64,000 nt of DNA from Physcomitrium patens (GCF_000002425.4 NC_037262.1:7810998-7874997), one strand, 5' to 3'. Counted from the stretch's first letter, positions 1 to 11,717 are shown. A program made the numbers and translations. Notes: generated by a model not told the origin, from the sequence alone.

Positions 1-4
1 AATA

Positions 5-3000
5 TTGAGTCCTCAACAGACTAAGAAACCCAATTCAGTCCCACATGCCAATTTACTGAGACCATTAAGATCGATCCCAACTGACCAAGTACTAATACCT
101 GTACATCCCAATAAAAGATCTTATGCATTAAAGGAACTTTTAGTGGTAGGCAAGTTGGTGAAGTTACCAACGGCAATTCCAATCGCTAGAATGAAATTGC
201 TGTCGAACAGAGTGAAATCGAAACCAATGAAACGCAAAAGAGCATTGGGAATTACTTTCAATATGGAACCCTACGACATTCTGAGGGATTTGGATGTTAT
301 TCAGCCTTCAATTATAATGAAGCAACTTTTGGTTGTAGTATCGGAATATCGATTTACATTGAATTCAGCATTAATACGACAAAGATCTCGCACTAAAAAA
401 ATTCATAAAGTTAGCTTAAATCCAAATCCGGGAGCACCAACAATCGATGTATCAATCGATGGCATTTTAATTCCAGGAGTACAAGTTGATGGTGGCTCCA
501 GTGTGAATTTAATGAACATAGATACAATAGAGGACTTGGATCTAAAGTAATTGCTACATACGACATTGGTATTACGAATGGCAGATCATAGCCAGGTTAA
601 ACCAATGGGTATCTTACAGATTATTCAAACTATAATTGTTGGTATTGTATATAAAATCGACTATATCGTCTTTTGGTTACAACGTTTGACTTTATCGTAT
701 CTAATTTTATTGGGACGATCATGGCTTTATCAAGCAAAGGCTAAGAATGATTGGGATCGGGGTACTTTGACAATTGGCAAGGACAGAGATAAAATGGTGT
801 TACAAATATACCCAATACACTATCATGGGGAGTCTCAATTGCCAGCATCTGAATTAACGTCGGACGATGAGCTTAGCTCTGATGATGATACAATAGTACC
901 AATTACGGAGGCGCCCGTGGAGGCAGCACTACACCCTAGAGTGGTGTACCAATGTGGAGGTCCGGAGGAGTACTTGATATACCCAACGGACTGAGAAAAC
1001 TCAAATTATGTTAGTACTGATTGGATGACCAAGTATGATGTGTACCATGTTAGTGCCCTGGACACAGGATTCAGTACTTCATACATGTCGAACTTATCTA
1101 CTGACTTTAAACCAGCACAGGGATTGAAATAGAACATCGCCGTTGCACCTTTATGTCAAACTATCAACTTGGCGACCACAGCAAAATCTTGGACAATTAA
1201 GGTCTACGAAGGTATTAAGGAACAAGAGTTGACCTGCTGGACCAAATTTTTCTTATATCATAAATCTGCTTTTGCTTGGACTTATGATGATTTAAAAGGT
1301 ATCCCCGCTGAAGTCTATGAGCATCGTATCATTTTAGAGGAGAACGCTAAATCGATACGGCAGAGGTAATATCACCTTAATCTTAAATATTCCCTCATGG
1401 TGAAGGAAGAATTGGACAAGCTTCTTGCAGTTGGTTTTATTTATCTGGTACCAAATAGTGAGTGGGTTTCTCCAATCGTGATGGTGTCGAAAAAGAATGG
1501 AAAAATCCGAATTTGTCAGGATTTCCGGAAACTTAATGCAGCCACCAAGAAAGATTACTTCCCATTACCCTTCACGGATAGTATATTGGACGCTGTAATA
1601 GGTCATGAATGATATTCGTTCTTAGATGGATTTTTTGGGTATAATCAGGTTCAAATTGCAACGGAAGACCAACTCAAGATGACCTTTACTACGGATTGGG
1701 GCACATTTGCTTATCGCATGATGCCTTTTGGATTATGTAACACCCCAGCCACGTTTCAAAGAGTGATGACTCAGGCCTTCCAAGACTATCTCCAGCTGTT
1801 TATGGAGATCTTTTTAGATGACTTCTGTGTATTCAGTACAAAACAAGATCATCTTAATTGTCTTGACAAATGTTTGGCTTAGTGCGCTAAGTTTGAGATA
1901 TCGTTGAACTCAGATAAGTATCAATTCGGTGTTCTGTCAGAAAAATTATTGGAACATATCATCTCTAGCCGTGGTATCACTACGGATCCAGACAAAGTGA
2001 CATATATAATGAACTTGTCCAGACCAGAGATGGTCTCCGATGTTCGAGGGTTCATTGGCCATGTCAATTATTATCAACGATTTATTCGATCATTTAGAAT
2101 TGTTTGTCAACCTTTAACGAACTTACTGAAGAAACCTCTGTTAGATGGGACTAGTCCCATCTGGACCATGGAGTGTACCATGGCCTTTGAAGCATTGAAG
2201 TCAAAATTGGTCTCTGCACCAATATTGGTGGCCCCTCGTTGGACTGAGCCCTTTCATGTGTATGTTGATGCATCCAATGTGGCTATTGGATCGGTGCTAA
2301 GTCAGAAGGATGACCAGGATCTGGATCATCCTATCTATTATGTTAGTCGGTAATTGGTAGCTGTCGAACGTAATTACACTACTACTGAACAAAAAGTATT
2401 GGATATGATATACTCGGTTCAAAAATTTTGACACTATTTGCTTAGGTATCCCTTTGTCTTTTATGTGGATCATGATGCCCTCAAATACATGATAAATAAA
2501 CCTCAATTGAGTGGATGAATTGCTCGATGGGTGTTACTTCTACAGGAATTCAACTTTACAATTAACATTCGATCTGGTAAGAAACATGCCAATGCGGATC
2601 ACTTATCCCGTTTATTTAATATACTGGATAATGAGCCAATAAATGATGCTCTTCCGGATGCACAACTATTCGCTGTGGATGTCATTATACCCAAATATGG
2701 TGAATTGATCTAATATCTAACGTTTCAGAATTTTCTCATTTCTTATAATGAAAAACAAAAGAAGTGTCTGATTTTAAAAAGTGCGTCGAATACCATGATT
2801 GGAGATGTCTTGTATAAACAAGGGCGGGATGGAATTTTATGCCATTGCATCTTTCAAAGTGAAGTTCGTATAATTTTGAAAAGATGTCATTTGGATAGTT
2901 GTGGTGGACATTTTGTGGGAGACAATACTGCTCTCAAGGCTTTAATGGTCGAATATTGGTGGCCCACAATGTTTTCTAATGCGCACCAATTTGTTCGTCG

Positions 3001-3943
3001 TTGTGATCCCTGTCAACGAATTGGTCGACCCACGGGTACTTCAGTGATGCCGTTAGTACCAATCTTGGCATAAGCACCATTTGAGAAATGGGGAATTGAT
3101 TTTGTTGGACCCATTGCACCAGCATCGAGACATGGACAAAAGCGATATATTTTAGTCGCCATGGACTATGTAACAAAATGGGCGGAGGCTATTGCTACCC
3201 GCAATGATAATGCCAGTACGGTGTCCACATTTCTATACGAGAATATTATTACTTGATTTGGGTGTCTGAAGGAATTGGTTAGCGATTGCAGCACCTATTT
3301 CATAAATGCGACCATAGCAGCCTTGACAAACACATATGAAATCAAGTACAAGAAAACAACACCATATCATCCTTGGGCCAATGGGCAGATGAAAAAGACC
3401 AATGGTATTCTATGTAAGATTTTAACTAAAACAATTTCAGGCACAGAAACGGATTGGGATACTAAATTATTTGCGGCATTGTGGGTGTATCGTACTGCAT
3501 ATAAAGTGACTACCAATTCCATACCATTCCAATTGGTGTACGGGCAAGAAGCAATATTACCCATTGAATTGGAAGTTTAGAGTTTGTGCATTGCATTGGA
3601 TGAACGTCTTGGAGATAAGGAATCACTTCAATATCGGTTGGCAGAGTTGGATAAATTGGATGAAATATGGGCTATAGCTCTCTTCAACATGGAAGCAACT
3701 CAAAAATGGCGAAAGACTTACTATGATAGTAAACTACGTCCGAAGAGTTTTATGCCCAATGATTTGGTATTGTTGTTTGATAGCAGGTTTAATCATTTTC
3801 TGAGAAAATTTCAAGTTCCCTGGCATGGGCAATATCGTGTGATTGAAGGATTTTCCAATGGATCTATTCAATTGGAGGATTTCATGGATCAGTGATTCAG
3901 TACCAGCATTAATGGGAATCGATTACGGTTATATCATACGTAA
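5..3943 (+). pseudogene. pol: Ty3/gypsy pol polyprotein remnant (PR-RT-RNH-IN)
   Basis: All recognisable blocks lie in a single reading frame with about 14 in-frame stops and no frameshift that I can see. Order: aspartic protease near 480-740 with VQVDGGSSVNLM, so DGG stands where most proteases have D-S/T-G; RT near 1397-1960 with the catalytic box FLDD; RNase H near 2250-2640 with YVDASN and NADHLSRL; integrase zinc finger near 2900-3030 (HLDSCGGHF...CDPCQR); DDE core near 3085-3420; and a C-terminal end near 3900-3940 (INGNRLRLYHT). The stops fit CAA, CAG, CGA or TGG changed by C-to-T on one strand. It cannot make a full protein. Family assignment rests on motif memory, not a search. Confidence 0.82.
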
Positions 3944-4245
3944 AACTCGGGACGGGTTTTCAATTTCTGGAGGAGATCACGTCGAATATACATAGGATAG
4001 ACATAATTAAGTGCATTAGGGTGTAGAGGCGGCTGAAAGGATAGTTAGTAATTACTAATGTGTCAGATGGGACGGGAGTGAGAAACGGACACTAGGGGTA
4101 ACATGTTGTCATTATCACCACTAGGTAAAAGAATAGGAATAGGGCACCAGTTAAAGTCATTGTGTGGTATTGTTTTGGGTTGGTTGGAGGGCCATTTTCT
4201 TGTATTTCTTGTATTTTTGAGAGTAGTAGTTCCAAATAAAAGTTA

Positions 4246-4496
4246 ACAGTGAGGAGCCAGTCACAAGTATTGATTGAAGATGTTCCAGAATGGATGATTC
4301 AGCAACAACAACAATTAGAACTTCGAGATGTCTAGATCTTGAAATTGGAAGCTCAAGTCCATGAACTGGGTGAGTACAAGAAGACCTTTTAGTTCAGTTG
4401 AGGTAGGAGCCGATGGAAGGATTGGAGGAGGACAAAGATTTGCAATTGGAACCAGAATCGGTGGAACCAATAACAGATACTGCGGCAATTGATTAA
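4246..4496 (+). pseudogene. Small Gln/Glu-rich coiled-coil ORF remnant downstream of pol
   Basis: A coding-like stretch begins near TVRSQSQVLIEDVPEW, passes a poly-Gln tract (MIQQQQQLELRDV), and continues as KLEAQVHELGEYK. After an apparent one-base shift it reads EPMEGLEEDKDLQLEPE and stops at 4494-4496. It lies about 300 bp after the integrase end of the first Ty3 element. Two stops and a frame change break it. It may be an accessory ORF of that element or a gag fragment of another one. I do not recognise a family. Confidence 0.35.
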
Positions 4497-4790
4497 TTAG
4501 ATAGGCCAGAGGGATCGTAATTTTTGTAGAGTTTTGTTAGATAATTTTTAGATAGGTATCAATTGAGTGTTTGCGAGGATGCTGTACAGTTAGGAGTGGG
4601 GCTATGTAGAATAAGTAGTTATTTTCAAAATGTAGATACCTAACATATAGTGTAAACAAGGATATATAACTGCTGAAAAGGTGGTTCAGCAGGTAGAATG
4701 GATGAATAGTCAAAAAAAGTAGTTATCATTTGTAGTATAGGAGTTGATATCTTAGGGTAGTATAAGGAGGATGGGAGAGGGGAAGAAAAT

Positions 4791-4846
4791 GCCAGACTGT
4801 GAGAGTCGCAAGCCGAGGGCCAGACTGTGAGAGTTGTGAGCCGGGA
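4791..4846 (+). repeat. Two-copy 28-bp tandem repeat
   Basis: GCCAGACTGTGAGAGT recurs 28 bp later, at 4791 and 4819, followed each time by a similar AGCCG sequence. The copies differ at a few sites by apparent transitions. With only two units it is a local duplication, not an array. Confidence 0.7.
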
Positions 4847-5325
4847 TAAGCTTGGTGCTACCTCTTTTCTTTTGTTTGTTATTTTCTTTGAATAAGAGGA
4901 TTGAAAGTTTTTGAATATTGTGAAGTGAATTATGGAAATGTGATTGGTATTATTTGAGAAAAAGAAAGATTGAATGCTGAAATCTGATTGTAGTTCAATA
5001 GAGAGAATGAGTCTGTGTTTGTGTGAAACATTGTAATGTGAATGGCAGTTCTGTGTGAAGAATTCCAGAGATTGGAACGAGGATAATTGTGTGCTGAAAG
5101 CTGTGAGGGTGCAGTATTACACTTTGAGATTATGAGGGTGAACATATTGGTAGAAATAGCAGTTATTGGTATGACTAAATTGCTCTAAGGAAGAGATCGA
5201 TAAAGTAAAGGAGGAGATTATAGTTTCCTTGTGTGTTCAGATATTGATAGTAGAGATGATATATTCAGGAAGTTATTGATTGTGTGACCTTAACGTGAAC
5301 GCTTAAGCAACTAGTCATTCCCCGT

Positions 5326-5335
5326 GTTCGAATCC
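5326..5335 (+). other. Isolated RNA polymerase III B-box-like motif
   Basis: GTTCGAATCC matches the internal B box of tRNA-derived genes. It sits at the left edge of the truncated chromovirus fragment. I could not fold a tRNA around it or find a convincing A box, so it may be a tRNA-derived SINE fragment or chance. Confidence 0.2.
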
Positions 5336-5395
5336 TCCTATACGGGTTTATTTTGGGAGGTTTCTTGTAGAATAAGTAAAACGAGCAATCACAAG

Positions 5396-5844
5396 CACCT
5401 ACTTTCAAAATTGAAGATAAAGCATGGCTTCTTCGATGGAATATCAAGACCAAGCGACCATGTAATAAGTTGGACTATCGAAGATTGGGACCATTTATCA
5501 TCCAGAAGCAAATCAATCCAGTGGCGTATCGTCTGGAATTACCATTTTCTATGAAGGTACATCCAGTCTTTCATGTTTCTCTGTTGGAGCCTTATTGAGA
5601 GTCGTCTTTTTCTGGAAGAGTGCAATGTCCGCCACCTAGTATTGAGATCGAGAACCACGAAGAATACGAGGTTGAAAAGGTGCTGGATTCATGGTGAAGG
5701 TGGGGCAAGTTGGAGTATCTTGTTCATTGGTGCGGCTACGACATTAATGAGCAAATGTGAGAGCCAGCTGAAAATCTTGCCAATGCACTGCAAAAGGTAG
5801 AGGAATTTCATCAACAATATTTTCATAAATTTAAGCCGGTTTGA
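5396..5844 (+). pseudogene. pol: Integrase C-terminus and chromodomain of copy A1
   Basis: The frame reads [19 protein letters not shown], then LDYRRLGPF (the GPY/F module) and [15 protein letters not shown] chromodomain follows with EYEVEKVLDSW, KLEYLVHWCGYDINEQ and a C-terminal helix ALQKVEEFHQ. Several stops interrupt it, each explained by one C-to-T change (for example TGG to TGA just before EPAENL). Chromodomains on Ty3 integrases bind modified histone H3 and guide insertion. The match to intact copy D is close along the whole segment. Confidence 0.85.
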
Positions 5845-5981
5845 CGATAGCTTCCTTCTGAAGCTTGTTCACCCAAGAATATAAGAAAGGGGGAGAGCAC
5901 TACCAAAATTCGTAGTTGATGTAGTTATTTTCTCCAAGATAAAGTAGAATTTTTTCAGTAGCCATAGTTTGGTCTTCTGAT

Positions 5982-6335
5982 ATGGATAGCCAAGAGATAG
6001 ATACTATGTCAGTCAGATTATCTCAACCAACTAGCTCACAAAGGTGACCCCGAGATAAAGAACTACCTACACCATGACGACGACGGAGGATATCGAGTAA
6101 CCGATCATTGGTGATTGTATTTGAGTTCGAGCCTGCTTACGATGGTCAGCCAGAAGGCGTGTTTATAGGACAATTTCACAATGAGGATACAGAAGTTCAT
6201 GCTTGGTCAGAAGTCGAAGGCGTGGACCACTACCATTGGTTTCAAGGGCCAATGAACCACTTGTCTCGTGAACAACAGTTGGAATTCATAGTAGACGTTA
6301 TGCAACAGATCTTCATTTTCTTACATTGGTACTGA
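5982..6335 (+). pseudogene. Accessory ORF (ORF3) of family-2 chromovirus, two nonsense codons
   Basis: ATG at 5982 opens a frame that starts MDSQEIDTMSVRLSQP and ends with HYHWFQGPMNHLSREQ and QQIFIFLHWY. Only two TGA codons break it, both in CGA contexts. It aligns with the intact 140-aa ORF3 of copy D through the LSQP start block and the HYxWxxGPxNHLxREQ block, although most other residues differ. It begins about 140 bp after the chromodomain stop and ends about 50 bp before the polypurine tract. I recognise no domain, signal peptide or membrane segment. Retention of the frame in a diverged family suggests it was a real gene. Confidence 0.6.
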
Positions 6336-6371
6336 TTAACAACAACATTGCTTTTCAGAGACCTCGAAGCT

Positions 6372-6385
6372 AAAGGAGGGGGTGA
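6372..6385 (+). other. Polypurine tract of copy A1
   Basis: AAAGGAGGGGGTGA lies directly upstream of the TGTTAGGG start of the LTR, where plus-strand DNA synthesis is primed in LTR elements. Confidence 0.75.
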
Positions 6386-6813
6386 TGTTAGGGACATAGT
6401 CCTTAGAACCTTCTAGAGACAAGTTTCTAGAACCTTCTAGAAGCAAGTCTCTGGAACCTTCTAGAAGCTTCTTAGTTGATGGAAATTACTTAAGAAGCTT
6501 CCTAGTTGGTAGAAGATATTAGGGACATAGTCCTTAGAATCTTCTAGAGACAAGTTTCTAGAACCTTCTAAAAGTAAGTCTCTCGAACCTTCTAGAAGCT
6601 TCCTAGTTGATAGAAGTTGCTTAAAAAGCTTCTTAAATAGGAGTATATATTGGAATCGAGGCTGAAGAGTTCTTCAGTCTCAACAACACATCTCTTGGAG
6701 CTCTAGCTCACCTCTCTGGTGTTGTTCTTATATTCATCTGATTAATCTAGTTCTTGCCAATTCTTCTTGAACTTCTTATTAGATCTCGAGTGTGTATTTC
6801 TATGTCCGTGACA
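6386..6813 (+). repeat. Family-2 LTR (3' LTR of copy A1)
   Basis: Runs from TGTTAGGGACATAG to CCGTGACA, 428 bp. U3 holds a tandem duplication of roughly 130 bp, the second unit starting near 6519. Each unit carries GAA/TTC heat-shock-type arrays. A TATA box lies at 6644-6650, followed by a short hairpin (6658-6681) and the predicted RNA start (CAGTCTCAACAAC) near 6676. Confidence 0.85.
6405..6603 (+). promoter_or_regulatory. Heat-shock-element arrays in family-2 U3
   Basis: Contiguous 5-bp units of alternating nTTCn/nGAAn occur as perfect four-unit sites at 6424-6443, 6453-6472 and 6584-6603, with two- and three-unit versions near 6405 and 6555. This is the binding pattern of trimeric heat-shock factor. 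All lie within 250 bp upstream of the TATA box. Confidence 0.65.
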
Positions 6814-6819
6814 ACATCT

Positions 6820-7863
6820 TACAATAGAGGAGAAGAAGCATTGATTTCAATAAGGCCCAAACTTATATTATCATGAAGAAGATTACAAATCCGAGAATTG
6901 TCCAAAAAAACAACATACAACTAAGAATAGAGGTGCAATTATTTTAAAAAATAAAGAGGCCTAACTACAATAGAAATTGTATTGCTATCAAATTACGTAT
7001 TGTCTTATTAAGGAATGCACTAGGCATCTAACTGTGGAAGGTGAAGTTATGTTTCATAAGTATCTAAGAAACTCTAATAGGTTTCATCCATACGAGAAGA
7101 ATATAATCTGAATTTTAATTCAAAAGTGCTAAAAACATTCTTTTTAGTAGCCTCAATCATACATACACCCCAATTACCTTGTTACTTTTATATTTAAGCA
7201 ATTTAGATTTTTCTTGTAAATCCTAACCTACCTTGAATTATTATTGAACCAAAATAACTAGATATTAATTAAAAATTCAATTTTGATTATAGTTTCACTA
7301 TATAGTTGTATGACATCACAACATCGCTGGACATTTTAATATCTTAAATTCATTAAGATCTCTCTATCTCTATCAAATATTCTTATTGTTTTATTATATT
7401 TTTATTTTTTAGCCTAAAAAAACTTCAATAAAATAATTTATTAGATTTAAGAGCATTTACTTATTTTTTAGATGAAGAATTTTTCAAACTTCATAAAATT
7501 CTTATAATATAAAAGTCAAAACCTATACATGTAGAAATAATAGATGATTAATTTTTATCTTTAAGTAATGTTATTCATGAAAATATTTTACTAAAAAAAT
7601 TATTTGAAGGCCATAGTAGTAAAATAATATTTAATATTATTAAGATCTTATTCAATTCTATCATTTTAGGACTTTGTGGTTAGAAAGATATAATCTATCT
7701 ATTGATTGAAGGTTTTATAAGATTGAATTTTCTATATAATTCCTTTAAATAAAACCTATCAAGGAGTCATCAACGACTAAGTCTTTAATTTAAGGAGCAA
7801 GGGCTATTGAGAAGACAACTAAGAAGAAAATACCATTTGTGAGCTCTTATTTATACTCCAAAC
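6820..7863 (+). pseudogene. gag zinc-knuckle end and protease of element O
   Basis: The frame from 6820 has YYHEEDYKSENCPKK, a decayed zinc knuckle. The gag end carries the slippery sequence AAAAAAT (6946-6952) and the stop TAG in a hairpin (6961-6988). The protease follows at about 7430-7760 as LRAFTYFLDEEF and HVEIIDD, with the LLDSGAS site degraded to IKLRDLRA. Coding similarity stops at about 7863. Confidence 0.7.
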
Positions 7864-10074
7864 TTTAAAATTTTGTTATTTCTTTATTTTATAATAATTA
7901 AGTATATTAAATTAGGATTTATATAAATATAATTTAGTTTTATAAAAAATTTAGGATTGTAACCTTTGAAGGTATAATTTATAGCCTAATTCCTTGAGTT
8001 TAGCTAATTAGGACCAAAATGATAAGAGTTAGAAAATTATAGTAGCAATTTAGTAAATTTTAATAATTTAAAGGTCGTTTATCATTACTATGAAAGTTAA
8101 CTAAGAGTCTATGAGTTCATTCTTAATCATCTCATATGATTTAGAGTGAATTAGAAGTATAATTTTTTAAAATATCTAGTGAAATTTAACAATGATAGTT
8201 TTGAAGTTGTTCTCCAAATTCAACAAATCCAAGTAGCAAAGTGGTTCTTCTAATTAATGAAAGCTATTCAAATATAATTGCAATATTGGATTCTTTCCAT
8301 GGAGTGAAGAAAATAAGATTATCACCCTCTCTTTCAAAATACAAGTAGAGAAATGAAATTCTCATTTTTGAAGAATTTTACCAAAATTGCTAAAAACCTT
8401 GTAGATAAAAATCTTCATTAAAATTACAAATGAGCATAGATAAAGGCATATGAGTAGTCGATTCTAACATAAAAAGGTGTTTTGAATACAATGGAGGAGT
8501 TAGATTTACCAAAAAAAATGCTTTTTTGATCACTTACAAGAGCCATCAGCCTTGGTAACGAAATTAACTTTTAGATGAATGAAGGCCTTAGATCTACATT
8601 AGGGATCTTAGAAATCAAGGGTGGAGGTGTGGCTGCCCTCCTACAAGACACCACTCAATTGTATAAGGATGGCTTGTTTCCCAAGCCCACTCTCTCTTTT
8701 CTTTGGTGAAGGGCAAAGCCATGCCAAATTTTGGCCTTAAATCCTAATCTAAATTTTATTTTTGATTTTGAATCTCATTGTGAACTTTGTGGATGTATGT
8801 GCATGAATTTTGAGTTTTGAATGATGGCCACTTGGTTTTAAAACATACTTCATTGTGGTAGATAGCTCCATTGGCCTTCCAAATATTCCATGGGTCCTAA
8901 GAGCCTTGGATTTCATTCAATTAGACATTCAAATTTTTTAGTTTCAATGTGAAATTTTTTGTGGTTGTAGATTTTGATTTTAGCTTTTCAATAAGATAAG
9001 GCTCTCTTGATTCGGAGTAAGGGGAAATTTTTGGAATTTTTTTGAGTGCAATGGAGTCGGCTGCCTTGGTAGTTTATATCAACCACGTTTGAAAAGACAT
9101 TTCTCTATGCTTTGCAATTGGATTATTGTGAATTTTTGGAAGTGAGTGCATATTTAAGCTTAAATTCTAATGGCACAAATTTCACTAAATTCAAAGATGA
9201 ATTGAATTTTTAATGAATTTCCAAGTAGAAGGAGGTTGCCTGCCACAATAGTCTTAGTCATTCAACTTTGAAGGAGCATTTCTCACGATTTAGGTACTAG
9301 ATTGAACTAAGAATCATTGGAGCAGGAGTAAATTTAACTTAACCTTGTAAAAAACTAAAATTCATTTACTTTGGAGCTAATCACAATTTTTCGCAAACTT
9401 TGGAGTAGAAGGGGGTTTGCTGCCCTCAATTTTGGACATCATCAAGGTACCTTCGCTTTTATCTCTCTTTAGTTCCATTTTTACTTTTATTATTTCAGTA
9501 ACTTATAACTTTCATATTTCACTTTTGACTTTTAATTTTTAATCTTTAATCTTTAATCTCTTCTTTTTTATTTTTAACTTTTATATTTAATTTAATCTTT
9601 AAGATTTTATTTTTATTATGGATTAATGGTAATAACTTGATTAATTAATTTTACCATTAGTTATTTAAGGAGTAATTATTTATAATTATTTATTTATTTT
9701 AATTAATTATAATTTTTTAATCACACAAAATTTAGTAATTAAATAAGGATTATATAAATGATCTTAAACAAACTATTGAGATTTAAGTGGAAATTGTGCA
9801 AATAGCCATAAAAGACCATAATAAATTTTATTAAATATTTTTATTAATATTGGTAATCATTTCTTGGAGGACTTAAAATTAATTGAATTACAAATATCAA
9901 CAATTAAATTAACTTAGCAATTACTTAATTGAAAGTTCTTTCATTCCACCTCCTAAACCTATTGTATGGCATCAATTTCATTGAATGGTGAAATTTGGAC
10001 TTATACCATTTGTTATTTATGTAACTCTAGTTTGTAAAGAAATAAGCTTGCTAGTAGCTATCTTAAATTAATAT
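7864..10074. other. AT-rich 2.2-kb insertion in element O, no genes seen
   Basis: Protease-side coding ends near 7863 and the linker before RT resumes near 10075, so this stretch was probably inserted. The ends look weakly inverted (CTTTAAAATTT at the left, AAATTTTAAAAT at the right), which might be terminal inverted repeats but could be AT-rich chance. I see no ORF or domain in it. Confidence 0.4.
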
Positions 10075-10955
10075 AAGAAATTTTAAAATATCTTCAAAAA
10101 GAAGAATGTTGACACATTATTACAGTATCAATCATATAATTGTGCCATAAATCTCGAAGAAGAGACTCAACTATCATTTGATCTAATTTACAATCTATTA
10201 TAGAACAAGCTTTTGACATTGAAAGATTACATCAATAAAAATCTTGCAAAGAATTTTATTCAATATTTCAAATCTCCAACATGTATACTATTTTTTTTTG
10301 TGAAAAAAAAGATGGATCTTTGTAAATGTGTGTTGATTATTTTGACCTCAATAAAATAATGGTGAAATATTTTTATCCATTACTATTGATATCAGGGCTT
10401 TTGAAACAACTCAATTAAGCTAAGATCTACATCAAAATAGATTTTTATAGAGCATATAATTTGGTACATTTTAAAGAAAGAGATGAATAAAAGACAACAT
10501 TTTGGATAAGATATGAAAATTTTGAATATAATATCATACCTTTTGGATTAACAAATACTCCAAATATATTCTACCATTTGATGAATGATATTTTTTTAAG
10601 AATTTTTGAAAAAATTTGTGGTATATTATCTTGATGATATCTCAATCTACTACAAGACTCATTAAGAACATAAAAAACATGTGCAATTAATCTTGCAAAA
10701 ATTAAGGAATGTACGATTATATACCAAATTAAAGAATTATATATTTCATTAATCAAAAATAGAATTTTTTAAATATATTATATCCAATAAAGGCTTATTG
10801 ATGGATCCAAGAAAGTTCAAGTAAGTTGTAATAAGATAATATAAGATATATAATATTTTCTTGGATTTGCTAATTTTTGTCAAATATTTATTAAAAATTA
10901 TTCCCAAGTTTTTATTCTTCTCATTTAGTTAATATATAAAGATAAATTAGAATAG
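10075..10955 (+). pseudogene. pol: RT domain of element O (first part)
   Basis: Reads in pieces as [30 protein letters not shown] (YLDD catalytic box kept), LQKLRNVRLYTKLKN and LLMDPRKFK. The frame changes and several stops break it. It ends at the copy B target site and continues at 27443. Confidence 0.75.
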
Positions 10956-11501
10956 TATCATAGATATATATATATATATATATACTAAAATTATAAATTA
11001 GGTGATATAAATATATAGAAGTAAATATAAATAGTTTAATTTCATAATATTTTCTAAAGAAGCTTTCTAGAAGCTTTTTAGATACTGTTTTGACTTTACA
11101 TGTATTTGTAGTTGATTGGTAGGTTAGAAACTTGGTCAACAAGCTAACCATGTACCATTTGTATTGTATGCTAACTATATGGCACTCATATAAAAAACTT
11201 GCTTTGTAAGTTAAAATATGTATCATATAAAGTCAACACATTTTTGGAGGTCCTATAGAACATCGCCACATAGATTCTAGATAGATAGTATATATAGAGG
11301 CAAGAATGAAGCTTTCTTCACTCTTGTTAACTCTTATTTTATTTCTTGTCTAGTTTCAAGAGTCTCTAGTTTTTTTTATCTTTTGGCAATAGCCATTTCA
11401 ATTTTTTTCTTATATACATACTTCTCTATTTTTATTTTGTCATATTTTTTTGAGAAAGTCTCACTTATTTATTTACTTTCATCAAGACCTTGTGCTTGAA
11501 A
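10956..11501 (+). repeat. 5' LTR of copy B (family 1)
   Basis: Aligns with the copy D LTR from the TATCAT start to CTTGAAA. It has a (TA)n run near its start, a TATA box in TAGTATATATAG and the palindrome GAATGAAG..CTTCACTC. A decayed self-primer site TTGACAAGAAT follows at 11504. Confidence 0.8.
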
Positions 11502-11717
11502 AGTTGACAAGAATATACTTATAATATTAGAGCTTTGTCTTTTTTTAATTGAGAGTGAATTATTCCTTTCTCTTGATAAGACTTAAGCATATTAGAAGTT
11601 ACAAATTATCTTCTTTTAAATTAATTAATTTTTTATTATTATTTTTTTTTATTTTCAAGTCTTCTCTTCTATTTGTCTTAAACAATATTAAACATCTTTT
11701 TTTCTTTAAGTATTATC

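Larger units (their letters stand above)
1..4500 (+). mobile_element. Decayed Ty3/gypsy retrotransposon (non-chromovirus), 5' end outside the window
   Basis: Protease, reverse transcriptase, RNase H and integrase follow in that order, which is the Ty3/gypsy order. No chromodomain follows the integrase. The integrase core reads like plant Tat/Athila-group elements (for example VAMDYVTKWAEA and VYGQEAILPIE). Gag and the 5' LTR would lie left of the window. I could not place a 3' LTR with confidence; pol ends near 3943 and is followed by a small coiled-coil remnant. The element is old, with many in-frame stops. Confidence 0.75.
3944..5395. other. Non-coding tail of the first Ty3 element and unassigned sequence
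   Basis: Apart from the coiled-coil remnant and a 28-bp tandem repeat, I see no gene. The segment probably contains the 3' untranslated part and perhaps the LTR of the first element, but I found no second copy here to define the ends. Confidence 0.4.
5396..6813 (+). mobile_element. 3' fragment of a family-2 chromovirus (copy A1)
   Basis: The integrase C-terminus, a chromodomain, the accessory ORF, a polypurine tract and a 3' LTR follow in order. Everything upstream of the integrase C-terminus is missing, so the copy is 5'-truncated near 5396. The LTR matches the minus-strand LTR at 54507-54898 and the decayed one at 39650-40043. Directly right of the LTR, gag sequence of element O begins. 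Confidence 0.8.

Noticed and set aside
4791-4846. CRISPR-like 28-bp repeat
   Set aside because: Only two adjacent diverged units, no spacers, in plant DNA.
5281-5350. tRNA gene
   Set aside because: A B-box-like GTTCGAATCC exists, but no acceptor stem, anticodon arm or A box could be formed.
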